Shown here: piece by piece, positions 7,448 through 16,033 of the stretch
Layout of the letters: each line of letters opens with the position of its first letter
Numbering within the stretch: position 1 is the first letter of the stretch
Origin: Plantactinospora sp. KBS50
GTDB taxonomy: Bacteria > Actinomycetota > Actinomycetes > Mycobacteriales > Micromonosporaceae
Length of the DNA: 64,000 nucleotides
Assembly: GCF_002285795.1 (NCBI RefSeq)
Contig: NZ_CP022961.1
Location: 1,116,001-1,180,000, forward strand
Direction of reading: 5' to 3'
Notes under the pieces: model-generated
Databases searched by the model: none
What the model saw: the letters and a program-made list of their open reading frames with translations, nothing else
Told to the model about the DNA's origin: nothing
Position numbers and translations under genes: made by a program

Positions 7448-10002
7448 ATGGCCGATGTCTCCGCTCCGGTACCGACCGAGGCCAGTCTGCGCCGGGCCCT
7501 GCGCCGGGCCGCAGACGGCCGGACGCTCTCCGCCGATGAGGCGACCGCGCTGCTGCACGCCCGGGGCAGCGCCCTGGACGAGCTGCTGGCGCTCGCCGGC
7601 ACGATCCGCGACGCCGGCCTGCGCGAGGCGGGCCGTCCGGGTGTGGTCACCTACTCGCGGAAGGTCTTCGTGCCGCTCACCCGGCTGTGCCGGGACCGTT
7701 GCCACTACTGCACGTTCGCGACCGTGCCGCACCGGTTGCCCGCCGCCTTCCTGGACCGGGACGAGGTGCTGGCGATCGCCCGGGCCGGGGCCGCCGAGGG
7801 CTGCAAGGAGGCCCTCTTCACCCTCGGCGACCGGCCGGAGGAGCGCTGGCCGGCGGCGCGGCGCTGGCTGGACGAGCGGGGCTACGACTCGACCCTGGAC
7901 TACCTGCGGGCCTGCGCCATCGCGGTGCTGGAGGAGACCGGGCTGCTGCCGCACCTGAACCCGGGAGTGCTGTCCTGGTCGGAGTTGCAGCGGCTCAAGC
8001 CGGTCGCCCCCAGCATGGGCATGATGCTGGAGACCACGGCCACCCGGTTGTGGTCGGAGCCGGGCGGCCCGCACCACGGCTCGCCGGACAAGGAGCCCGC
8101 CGTCCGGCTGCGGGTGCTGGCGGACGCCGGCCGGGTGGGCGTGCCGTTCACCACCGGCCTGCTGATCGGCATCGGGGAGACCCTGGCCGAGCGGGTGGAC
8201 ACCATCTTCGCGATCCGGCGGGCCCTGCGGGAGTACGGGCACGTGCAGGAGGTGATCGTGCAGAACTTCCGGGCGAAGCCGGACACCGCGATGCGCGGCA
8301 TGCCGGACGCGGAACTGCACGACCTCGCGGCGACCGTGGCGGTGACCCGGATCCTGCTCGGTCCGCGGGCGCGGGTGCAGGCTCCGCCCAACCTGATCGA
8401 CGAGGAGTACGACCTGCTGCTGCGGGCCGGCATCGACGACTGGGGTGGCGTTTCGCCGGTCACCCCCGACCACGTCAACCCGGAGCGGCCGTGGCCGCAG
8501 TTGGACCGGCTGGCGGACCGCACCGCCGCGGCGGGATTCACGCTGCGGGAGCGTCTGACGATCTATCCGGAGTACGTCCGCCGGGCCGAGGGATGGCTCG
8601 ACCCCCGGGTGGAACCGCACGTGCGCGCGTTGGCCGAGCCGGACACCGGGCTCGCGGTGCAGGGTGCCGTCCCGGCCGGGCGGCCCTGGCAGGAGCCGGA
8701 GGAGGGGATCCAGGCCGCCGGGCGGACCGACCTGCACGTCACGATCGACACCGCGGGCCGGTCCGGGGACCGGCGCGGGGACTTCGACAGCGTCTACGGC
8801 GACTGGGCGGAGGTCGCCGGCCGGACCGCCGCGTCGGCCGGAGCGGACGGCGCGGCGCCGCGTACCCGCGGTCCCGGCGCACCGCCCGCGACGATGGACG
8901 GCGACCTGCGGGCGGCCCTGCGGCTGGCCGCGGACGACCCGGCCGCGCTGCTCACGCCGCGGCACACGGCGGCGGCGCTGGCCCTGTTCGAGGCGGACGG
9001 CCCGGCCCTGGAACAGCTCTGCCGGCTCGCCGACGACGTCCGGCGGGACACGGTGGGTGAGGACGTCACCTACGTGGTCAACCGCAACATCAACTTCTCG
9101 AACGTCTGCTACGTGGGCTGCCGGTTCTGCGCGTTCGCCCAGCGGGAGCGGGACGCCGACGCGTACCGGTTGTCGGTCGCGCAGGTGGCCGACCGGGCCG
9201 AGGAGGCGTGGCGGGCCGGGGCCACCGAGGTGTGCATGCAGGGCGGCATCGATCCCAAGCTGCCGGTCGGGGCGTACCCGGAACTGGTCCGCGCGATCAA
9301 GGACCGGGTGCCCGGCCTGCACGTGCACGCCTTCTCGCCGATGGAGATCGTCACGGCCGCGGCCAAGGCCGGCGTGCCGATCCGGGAGTGGCTGGCCCGG
9401 CTGCGCGAGGCCGGCCTGGACACCATCCCGGGCACCGCCGCCGAGATCCTCGACGACGACGTGCGGTGGGTGCTCACCAAGGGCAAGCTGCCGGCCGCCG
9501 CCTGGGTCGAGGTGGTCAGCACGGCACACGAGCTGGGCATCCGGTCCAGCTCCACGATGATGTACGGCCACGTCGACCACCCGGGGCAGTGGCTGGCGCA
9601 CTTCCGGGTGCTGGCCGAGGTGCAGGACACCACCGGCGGCTTCACCGAGTTCGTGGGCCTGCCGTTCGTGCACACGAACGCCCCATCTACCTGGCCGGGA
9701 TCGCCCGACCGGGTCCCACCTGGCGGGAGAACCGGGTCGTGCACGCGATGGCCCGGCTGCTGTTGCACGGCCGGATCGCCAACATCCAGTGCTCGTGGGT
9801 GAAGCTCGGCGACGCCGGCACGGCCGAGGTGCTGCGCGGCGGCGCCAACGACCTGGGCGGCACCCTGATGGAGGAGACGATCTCCCGGATGGCCGGCGCC
9901 GACCACGGCTCGGCGCGGACCGTCGCGCAGCTCGTGGCGATGGCGGCGGCGGCGGGCCGGCCGGCCCGGCAGCGGTCCACGGTCTACGGGCACATCGGAT
10001 GA
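7448..10002 (+). CDS. fbiC: FO synthase (CofG-CofH fusion), frameshifted near the 3' end
   Basis: This bifunctional radical-SAM enzyme makes the deazaflavin FO from tyrosine and a pyrimidine intermediate. The CofG half carries a CX3CX2C cluster at Cys81, Cys85 and Cys88 (CRDRCHYC). The CofH half carries CYVGCRFC at Cys554, Cys558 and Cys561. The frame breaks at the C run 9681-9684: the protein reads [10 protein letters not shown], and [10 protein letters not shown] continues in another frame. One extra C restores an 851-codon gene ending in TVYGHIG at 10002, the normal length. I read this as one intact gene with a one-base sequence error; a real mutation would remove the last ~105 residues. 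It lies close to fbiAB, unlike in M. tuberculosis, where fbiC is distant. Confidence 0.92.
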
Positions 10003-10315
10003 CGCGAGCCGGTAGCGACACGCCGGGCGCCACGCCGGATGTCGGTCGACTTTCCGTCTCAGGCGTTACTCGTGCCCGCCCTCGACCGATAGGCCAGGGT
10101 GTCCAGGTCGCAGCGCCCGTATGGCGGGTCGAATCGGTCCGGACGGCGTTTTGCACCTACCAGGTTCCGCTTGACGACGCACGTACAACACGCGTGTAAT
10201 TCCGGAGGGGTCGTTCGTACGGAGTGCATCAAACAGGCATCCGACGGACAAAACACGCCTTCCGCGTGGGGGGTTGCAGCGGCCCGCTGCCGTTGCACGA
10301 AAAGGAGGCAGTTGC
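10003..10315. other. Intergenic region upstream of whiB
   Basis: A 313-base gap. It contains a good promoter (see 10171-10200) and a small dyad GCAGCGGCCCGCTGC around 10275-10290. Nothing else here supports a gene; longer frames on both strands lack coding character. Confidence 0.5.
10171..10200 (+). promoter_or_regulatory. Predicted whiB promoter
   Basis: TTGACG (10171-10176) and TGTAAT (10195-10200) are separated by 18 bases, close to the primary sigma consensus. They lie 115 bases upstream of the whiB start, leaving a leader of roughly 110 bases. The match is by eye only. Confidence 0.5.
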
Positions 10316-10573
10316 ATGGACGGCCGACTCGAGGTGGCCGACCTGCTCGGAGACGCACCGGAGTGGCAGGAGCGGGCGCTGTGCTCGCAGACCGACCCGG
10401 AGGCGTTCTTCCCCGAGAAGGGCGGTTCGACCCGCGAGGCGAAGCGGATCTGCTCGCGCTGCGAGGTCAAGAGCGATTGTCTGGAATACGCACTCGGGCA
10501 CGACGAACGGTTCGGCATCTGGGGTGGCCTGTCCGAGCGCGAACGGCGCAAATTGAAGCGGCGGGTCGCCTGA
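10316..10573 (+). CDS. whiB: WhiB-type iron-sulfur transcription factor
   Basis: I start at ATG 10316, with AAGGAGG nine bases upstream, giving 85 residues. Four cysteines bind a [4Fe-4S] cluster: ALC, then RICSRCEVKSDC in the CX2CX5C arrangement. The G(I/V)WGG turn is present (FGIWGGLSERERRKLKRR) with its basic C-terminus. QTDPEAFFPEKGGSTREAK matches Streptomyces WhiB and mycobacterial WhmD/WhiB2 closely. That subgroup works with WhiA on sporulation-septation and cell-division genes. The position corresponds to Rv3260c. The gene has its own promoter and a convergent neighbour 7 bases downstream. Confidence 0.95.
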   Translation: MDGRLEVADLLGDAPEWQERALCSQTDPEAFFPEKGGSTREAKRICSRCEVKSDCLEYALGHDERFGIWGGLSERERRKLKRRVA

Positions 10574-10580
10574 GTCGGGG

Positions 10581-11030
10581 TCAGGCCAGTTCGTCGGGAT
10601 CCACGCCCAGCAGATTCGCCACCTGTTCGATGATCACATCGTGGACCAGGTCGGCGAGGTCGTCGTTGTCCATCGCACGGAATTCGAGCGGCCGGCGGTA
10701 GAGCACGATCCGGGGCGGCATCTCCTGCCGCCCCGGGCGCCCCGGCAGCAGGCGGGCCAGCGGCACCTCGCCGTCCTCAAGGACGTCCGAGTCGTAGACG
10801 TTCAGCTCCGGCGGCACGTCCTCGACCGCGAACTCCACGCCGGTCAGCTCCTTGGCGAACCGCCGTTCCAGCGTCTCGACCGTGTCCAGGACAAGATCAT
10901 CGAAGATCTCCGCCTTGGTCCGGGCCAGCGGTACGGTGGCCGGGACGAGCCGGCCGCGCAGCCCTCGGCCGCGCCGATCCCGCTTCGGCCGCCGGCCCGC
11001 ATCCGGCCGGCGGTTGTCCGGACTGGTCAT
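10581..11030 (-). CDS. Metallopeptidase-like (zincin_1/DUF1025) protein lacking the HExxH site
   Basis: This is 149 residues from ATG 11030; an alternative ATG at 11042 adds four. The first ~30 residues are Arg/Pro-rich. The rest matches the actinobacterial Rv3259-type family: AEIFDDLVLDTVETLERRF, VEDVPPEL and PPRIVLYRRPLEFRA. At the position of the zinc motif of true minimal zincins, this protein reads LVHDVIIEQVANLLGVDPDEL. It has one His but no HExxH, so catalysis by the standard mechanism is unlikely. It sits between whiB and DUF3499, as in M. tuberculosis. The cellular role is unknown. Confidence 0.8.
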   Translation of the reverse strand: MTSPDNRRPDAGRRPKRDRRGRGLRGRLVPATVPLARTKAEIFDDLVLDTVETLERRFAKELTGVEFAVEDVPPELNVYDSDVLEDGEVPLARLLPGRPGRQEMPPRIVLYRRPLEFRAMDNDDLADLVHDVIIEQVANLLGVDPDELA

Positions 11031-11199
11031 CTGCCACCCCATGGAGCTGTGCCGCTGGGAAAAGCGTAGTCCCGACCGGGGCGGACGTATCGGGGGCGTG
11101 CCGCTGGTGATGCGGCATGCTCGAACTGTGATCTCCGCGGCCGGCGTGTCGGATCCGCATCCGGCACCCCGGAGCGGGTAATGGCGATACCGTGCCGCC

Positions 11200-11568
11200 G
11201 TGAGGTCACCACGGCGTTGCTCCCGCAACGGCTGCCCCCGACAGGCCGTCGCCACGTTGACCTATGTTTACAACGAGTCCACGGCCGTGGTGGGACCGCT
11301 CGCCGCGTTCGCCGAGCCGCACACGTACGACCTCTGTGAGCCGCATGCCCGCAGCCTGACCGCCCCGCGGGGGTGGGAGGTGGTCCGGCACGAGGGCGAG
11401 TTCGAGCCGCCACCGCCGACCACCGACGACCTCGTGGCGCTGGCCGAGGCGGTCCGCGAGGCCGCCCGCCCCGCGCCGCCGCGGCCGGCGGAGTTGGAGG
11501 CGGAGATCAACGGGGAGCAGCACACCGGCCGCCGCGGCCACCTGCGGGTCATCCCGCCGCACCACTGA
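11200..11568 (+). CDS. DUF3499 family protein (Rv3258c-like)
   Basis: A small cytoplasmic protein of 122 residues, starting at GTG 11200. The N-terminus RRCSRNGCPRQAVATLTYVY and the later LCEPHARSLTAPRGWEVV form a CX4C...CX2H pattern consistent with zinc binding. Both are hallmarks of DUF3499. The function is unknown. It lies between whiB and manB in many actinobacteria, and this position is kept here apart from the inserted genes that follow. Confidence 0.85.
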   Translation: MRSPRRCSRNGCPRQAVATLTYVYNESTAVVGPLAAFAEPHTYDLCEPHARSLTAPRGWEVVRHEGEFEPPPPTTDDLVALAEAVREAARPAPPRPAELEAEINGEQHTGRRGHLRVIPPHH

Positions 11569-11618
11569 TCCGTCGTCGCCGGTCCGACGACCTTTACCGG
11601 GGTTCATAGACTCACGTC

Positions 11619-11765
11619 GTGCCCGCATACCAAGACTTCCAACCGGACCTCAGGTTTGCGCCCACAATGGACATCGCCCCTGGCGGCGGGTCGGTCGCTT
11701 TCGTGGACGACGGGAACGGCCACTTCAACCTCGTCGTGCAGTCCATCGCCGGCGGTGCTCCGCGG
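11619..11765 (+). pseudogene. 5' remnant of an S9-family (prolyl oligopeptidase-like) peptidase
   Basis: From GTG 11619 the frame reads MPAYQDFQPDLRFAPTM, then SVAFVDDGNGHFNLVVQSIAGGAPRR in two stretches. This looks like the start of an actinobacterial S9 peptidase beta-propeller. Similarity ends after about 48 codons, where a G-rich direct-repeat tract begins (11776-11803). No catalytic domain follows. The rest appears deleted, leaving the start region and possibly its promoter just upstream of the acetyltransferase. The identification rests on remembered family wording, without alignment. Confidence 0.55.
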
Positions 11766-11775
11766 CGGCCGCGCC

Positions 11776-11803
11776 GGGTCGGGCCGGGTCGGGTCGGGTC
11801 GGG
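11776..11803 (+). repeat. GGGTC direct repeats, potential G-quadruplex
   Basis: Six GGG runs start at 11776, 11781, 11786, 11791, 11796 and 11801, each separated by two bases (TC or CC). This fits an intramolecular quadruplex pattern. It lies at the breakpoint of the peptidase remnant and about 100 bases upstream of the GNAT start. Confidence 0.6.
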
Positions 11804-11901
11804 CGCAAAGGGTGACGCACGATCGGGTCCGACCCGCCGCGGGTTTGTTAGCTTCTCTGGTGTACCGGGACGGCGCGCCCCGGCAAATGAGGGGAATCGG
11901 C

Positions 11902-12621
11902 ATGCGGTTGGTCCGGCTCGACGATGGCGCCGATCTGGAATTCGTCTACCGGAGCCTGCTCGTGCCCACCTTTCCACCGAGCGAACTGATCTCGCTGGAC
12001 GAGCTTCGCGAGGGCGTACGGGACGGTGGCCAGGAGGTCTGGGCGGCGGTCGACGACGACGGACGCATCCTCGCCACGGCGGTCGGCGAGTGGTCCCCGT
12101 CCTGCCGGGTGATGCTGCTGGGCTACCTCGCGGTGGCGGCGCAGGGTCGCGGCGGCGGCACCGGCGGCCGGCTCTACGACGAGGTGGTGGCCGACTGGGC
12201 CGGCCGGTACCGGCCGTGTGTGGTGCTGGCGGAGGTCGAGCGGCCCGACCGGCACGACGGGAGCGCGGCCACCGGCGATCCCGCCGCCCGGCTGCGGTTC
12301 TACGGCCGCCGCGGGGCGCGGATCCTCGACCTGCCGTACTTCCAGCCCTCGTTGGGCGGGGCCGGCCGGGTGTACGGAATGCTGCTGATGAGCCTGCACG
12401 TCGCGCCGGAGCTGGCCGGTGCGGCCGGAGCGGACACGGTGGCGACCGAGCCGCTGCGGGTGTTCCTCACCGAGTATCTGACCGGTGCCGAGGGCGGGGT
12501 GGCCACCGACCCGGCCACCACCGCGCTGCTGGGCGCGCTGGACCGGCCCGGTGGAGTGCCCGCCCGGCCCACCGACGAACTGGCCGAGGTGCCCTGTGCG
12601 GAGGACCCGGCATCGGCCTGA
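11902..12621 (+). CDS. GNAT-family N-acetyltransferase
   Basis: This 239-residue protein starts at ATG 11902, with GAGGGG 8 bases upstream; the longer open frame upstream runs through the peptidase remnant. The N-terminus MRLVRLDDGADLEFVYRSLL and the acetyl-CoA loop GRGGGTGGRLYDE (a Q/R-x-x-G-x-G/A-like site) support a GNAT fold. Substrate contacts are not recognisable, so the acceptor is unknown. The C-terminal ~70 residues extend beyond the core fold (FLTEYLTGAEGGVA). It is absent from this position in M. tuberculosis. Confidence 0.75.
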   Translation: MRLVRLDDGADLEFVYRSLLVPTFPPSELISLDELREGVRDGGQEVWAAVDDDGRILATAVGEWSPSCRVMLLGYLAVAAQGRGGGTGGRLYDEVVADWAGRYRPCVVLAEVERPDRHDGSAATGDPAARLRFYGRRGARILDLPYFQPSLGGAGRVYGMLLMSLHVAPELAGAAGADTVATEPLRVFLTEYLTGAEGGVATDPATTALLGALDRPGGVPARPTDELAEVPCAEDPASA

Positions 12622-12813
12622 TCCCGACCCGACCCCGGCCGCGAATCCCGAGCGGGCTGACCGATCGGGGGCCGTGCCGGGCCCTGCCGGGCGCCGGCAA
12701 CGTGTCCGCTTGGTCAAAGGTTCACCCAATGGCGGATAGCCGACACCTTTGGTCGCGCCACGCCGGAAAAATCGGTCACTCCGACCGGACCCCCACCGTA
12801 CGGAGTCGCCACA

Positions 12814-13302
12814 GTGTCCGAACAGAACGACCCAGAGTCATCACCCCGCAACTCGTTGTTCGCCGTACCCACCATTGTGGCCCGTGGACTGCGCTCCGAG
12901 CCGCTGTTGCTCACCTGCTTCGGCGCCACGGTCCTGCTGGCAATCGTGGCGTTGGCCGGCCCGCCCGGCGGCGCGATCTACGCCTGGCTGCTGGCCGGGC
13001 TGACCCTGACCATCGGCGTTGTCTGGGCGGTCCTGCGTGCGGCCTCCCGCCGGTCCGCTCCGGCGGACGGCGATGATGCCGGCACGCCGCCCGGCTCGAA
13101 CCATGTGGACCTCGGCCACCGGCCGGACATCGGGGACGTGGACCTGCGCGCCGCCGGTCGCAACTCGCTGCGGGCCGGCCGGCGCGCACGGATGGAGTCC
13201 CTGACCATGCGGGCCGGGCTGCCCGAGCCGGTCGAGCCCGACCGGGGGCAGCGCGACGACGGTTCGCCGAAGGACGCGCCGGCCTCCGACGGGGCGTCCT
13301 GA
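12814..13302 (+). CDS. Small two-helix membrane protein paired with a STAND NTPase
   Basis: 162 residues from GTG 12814. Two hydrophobic helices lie at about residues 30-47 and 53-72, with a short GPPGGA turn between them. They are followed by a charged ~90-residue cytoplasmic tail containing DVDLRAAGRNSLRAGRRARM. I do not recognise a family. Its stop is 2 bases before the ATG of the 824-residue NTPase, so the two are almost certainly translationally coupled and may act together, with this protein as the membrane partner. That role is inferred from gene order only. Confidence 0.7.
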   Translation: MSEQNDPESSPRNSLFAVPTIVARGLRSEPLLLTCFGATVLLAIVALAGPPGGAIYAWLLAGLTLTIGVVWAVLRAASRRSAPADGDDAGTPPGSNHVDLGHRPDIGDVDLRAAGRNSLRAGRRARMESLTMRAGLPEPVEPDRGQRDDGSPKDAPASDGAS

Positions 13303-13304
13303 CG

Positions 13305-15779
13305 ATGGAGCTGTTCGTCGGGCGGGAGGCGGAGCTGACCGAGGCCGTCGAGCTGCTGCTCGGCGCGGAGGAGGGCCGGGTCCTCGACATCGTGGGAGTG
13401 CGGGGCATCGGCAAGTCCGCGTTCCTGCGCCAGCTCGTCAACCGGGTCACGGGCCGGGACGGCGTCGTGGTGCGCGCCGTCGACCTGCTCTCCGAGGGCA
13501 TCGGCAGCGGCCACCACAAGCGTGGCGAGGAGGCGTCCGGCAACGTCATCTCCGACACGTACCTGCAGAGCATCAAGATCATGCTGCGCATCACCGACGG
13601 CCACGACCGCGCGTTCCGCGCGTTCCGGCTCGCCATGCTGGAGTCGGCCGCGACGCCGCTGCTGGACGCCGGGACCGTGGGGAACTCCGTCAGCCTGGGG
13701 CGCCGGTCCCAGGTCGGGCCGATCACCCTGACGACGCATCTCCAGGTCCCGATCGACACGTTCCGCGACCAGGTCAGCCGCTTGCAGCGGCAGGCCGACG
13801 ACGACTTCGTCGCCGCCTGGACCGCCTTCACCGAGCACCGCCGGGTGCTCATCGTCGTGGACTCGGCCGAACTGATCGCGGACGACGAGATCGGTGCCTG
13901 GCTGCTGCGCATCGCGGCCCGGCTGCCGCGGACGTTGCTCGTGATGGCCCGCATGCCCATGCTGGCGGACTTCGGCCGGCTGTCGGAGCGGTTGACCAGG
14001 CGGCACCTGGACGATCTGAGCGCCGACGAGGTGGCCGCCTACCTGGCGGCCCGGCTGATCGGCGAGCCGGTGCCGGACTGGCTGCCGGCGGTCGTCTACG
14101 GGTTCACCGACGGCCACCCGTACGGCGTGGCCCTGACCGCCGAACTGATCGTGCAGGTCGGTGCCGACGCGCTGCATCCGGCCCGGCTGCGCCGGATGCT
14201 CGCCCAGGTGCCGGACGACCGCACCCGGTGGGGTGCGCTGATCAAGACGCTGCTCGACCAGGTCTCCGAGCCGTTGCTCACCCGGGCGGTCTCGGCCGCC
14301 GCGATCGTGCACCGGTTCGACGAACCGATGCTGGCCGACCTGCTCGCCCCGGAGGGCGACCGGCCGGTCGACGGCGAGGTCGGTGAGGCCATGCGGGCGC
14401 TGCGGGCCTACCGGCTCGCCCATCCGGTGCTCTCGGTGTCCGGGCTGGCGACCGGCTGGTCGCGGTTGCACGAGTTCGTCCGGCAGGCGGTGGACAACCG
14501 GCTGCGGATCGACCACCGCCGGGAGTGGCTCCGGCTGCACGCTCAGGCGGCCGACTACTGTTTCCGCTGGCTGCTGGCCCGGCAGGCCGACGACGACGTC
14601 GGCGAGTACGGCGCCTGGTACCGGTACGAGGATCCCGAGTGGCAGGCGTACCAGCGGGAGTGGCTCTACCACTCCGGGTTCGTGGCGCAGCGCCGGGAGA
14701 TCGCCCGGGCCCGGTTCACGCTGGTCTTCCTGGAGGCCTTCTACTGGTGGGGCTGCTACCACCCGTTCCCGTTCAACAGGCAACTCATCGAGGACTGGGA
14801 GCGGGCCACCGGAGCCTGGTCGGTCGAGCAGCCGGCAACCGAGGGTACGGCGAGCAACGCCGAGCAGCGGCTGGCCGACGCGCTGGTCCACCTGCTCGAC
14901 CACTATCCGCTGGGCGGGCACAAGCCGGCGACCGCGGGCTGGGACGAGATGCGGGCACAACTGCTGCTCATCCGCGAGCTGTGCGGGCTGACCAACAGCC
15001 GGCTTTCGCGTACCGCCGAGGACGCCGCGCAGCTCGCCCGGACCGACGCGCTCATCTCGGTGTTCCTGGCACACACCCGCCGCTACCGCGACCCCGCCGA
15101 TCCTGCGGGCGAGCGCTACTACGTACGGGCGCAGCAGGCGTTCGAACGACTCGACGACGACTGGCTGACGGCGTGGATGCTGCGGGAACGGGCCGATCAC
15201 GCCCTCGAACGCGGCGACTGGCCCGGCGGGGCTCGGCTGTGGCGTGCGGCGGTCGACCGGGCGGAGCGGATGGCCGTGCTGGACGAGGACTGGGATCACG
15301 AACTGGGCGCTGACCTGTACCGGATCCGGGCCGATGCGCACTGGCTGGCCGGCGGGTTCACGCCGGCGGCGGTCGGGTACGGGCGCGCGGTCGCCGAGGC
15401 GTACCGGTTCCAGAACCGGCCGCAGCCGCCGGACGAGTACACCCAGGAGTACTACGGCGAGATCACCGGTCGGGCCGCCGATCGGGTGCTGGAGTTGGCG
15501 CAACGGCGCGGCGTGCCGGCGGCGGAGCGGTTCGCGGCCGAGCTGGCGGCGGCGCTGCCGGCCGGCTGGGAACGGGCGGCGCCGACCGGGACGGCACCGA
15601 CCGGGATTGCCGCCGCGATCGCGGACGGCGACCGGCCGGCGTTGATCGCGGCGCTGTTTCCGACCGGTCCGCAGAAGGGTGAACTGCACGTCGAGGACTC
15701 CGGCTTCCTCCAGCGCTGGCGACTGCGCTGGGAGGACGATCCGCAGGACTTCCGGGAACACCTGGCATGTGAGCCGTAG
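13305..15779 (+). CDS. Large STAND/AAA-type P-loop NTPase with helical C-terminal region
   Basis: 824 residues. The N-terminus MELFVGREAELTEAVELL is the usual entry to STAND/ORC-like ATPases. Walker A is GVRGIGKS (residues 31-38) and Walker B is VLIVVDSAE (about 181-189). A winged-helix-like region follows (about 300-400). The C-terminal ~400 residues are rich in Trp, Tyr and Arg helices that resemble degenerate TPR-type repeats. No separate effector domain (TIR, protease, nuclease) is visible. STAND proteins are signalling switches in regulation, apoptosis-like responses and phage defence; which applies here is unknown. The coupled upstream gene encodes a two-helix membrane protein. Confidence 0.75.
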   Translation: MELFVGREAELTEAVELLLGAEEGRVLDIVGVRGIGKSAFLRQLVNRVTGRDGVVVRAVDLLSEGIGSGHHKRGEEASGNVISDTYLQSIKIMLRITDGHDRAFRAFRLAMLESAATPLLDAGTVGNSVSLGRRSQVGPITLTTHLQVPIDTFRDQVSRLQRQADDDFVAAWTAFTEHRRVLIVVDSAELIADDEIGAWLLRIAARLPRTLLVMARMPMLADFGRLSERLTRRHLDDLSADEVAAYLAARLIGEPVPDWLPAVVYGFTDGHPYGVALTAELIVQVGADALHPARLRRMLAQVPDDRTRWGALIKTLLDQVSEPLLTRAVSAAAIVHRFDEPMLADLLAPEGDRPVDGEVGEAMRALRAYRLAHPVLSVSGLATGWSRLHEFVRQAVDNRLRIDHRREWLRLHAQAADYCFRWLLARQADDDVGEYGAWYRYEDPEWQAYQREWLYHSGFVAQRREIARARFTLVFLEAFYWWGCYHPFPFNRQLIEDWERATGAWSVEQPATEGTASNAEQRLADALVHLLDHYPLGGHKPATAGWDEMRAQLLLIRELCGLTNSRLSRTAEDAAQLARTDALISVFLAHTRRYRDPADPAGERYYVRAQQAFERLDDDWLTAWMLRERADHALERGDWPGGARLWRAAVDRAERMAVLDEDWDHELGADLYRIRADAHWLAGGFTPAAVGYGRAVAEAYRFQNRPQPPDEYTQEYYGEITGRAADRVLELAQRRGVPAAERFAAELAAALPAGWERAAPTGTAPTGIAAAIADGDRPALIAALFPTGPQKGELHVEDSGFLQRWRLRWEDDPQDFREHLACEP

Positions 15780-16033
15780 GGTCCCTCCCGAGGTCCCGAC
15801 GGTCGGCCATCGACGGTCTGCGACGCGGGCGGAACGTCCGAGTCGCCCGTACGGGATCGGCGCCCCTCGGCCCGGCCTGGGGTGACGCTGGTCACCGTCA
15901 ATCGGCAGACGTCGCTCGCTCCGCCGGGTCAACCGGCCCCCTGCGGTGCTCGGCGGAGGCGTACTGAGCCCGACCGTTTCCGTCCGGGAGGGTTACGCTG
16001 TCCGCCGTACCCGGGTGACCATAAAGGTGGATC

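Noticed and set aside
5798-10156. 1,452-codon open frame on the minus strand opposite the membrane protein and fbiC
   Set aside because: It is the antisense shadow of high-GC coding DNA: Arg/Pro/Gly/His-rich, with no recognisable domain, fully covered by well-supported genes.
12978-15932. 984-codon minus-strand frame opposite the STAND NTPase
   Set aside because: Antisense shadow; composition is artificial-looking, and the plus strand encodes clear Walker motifs.
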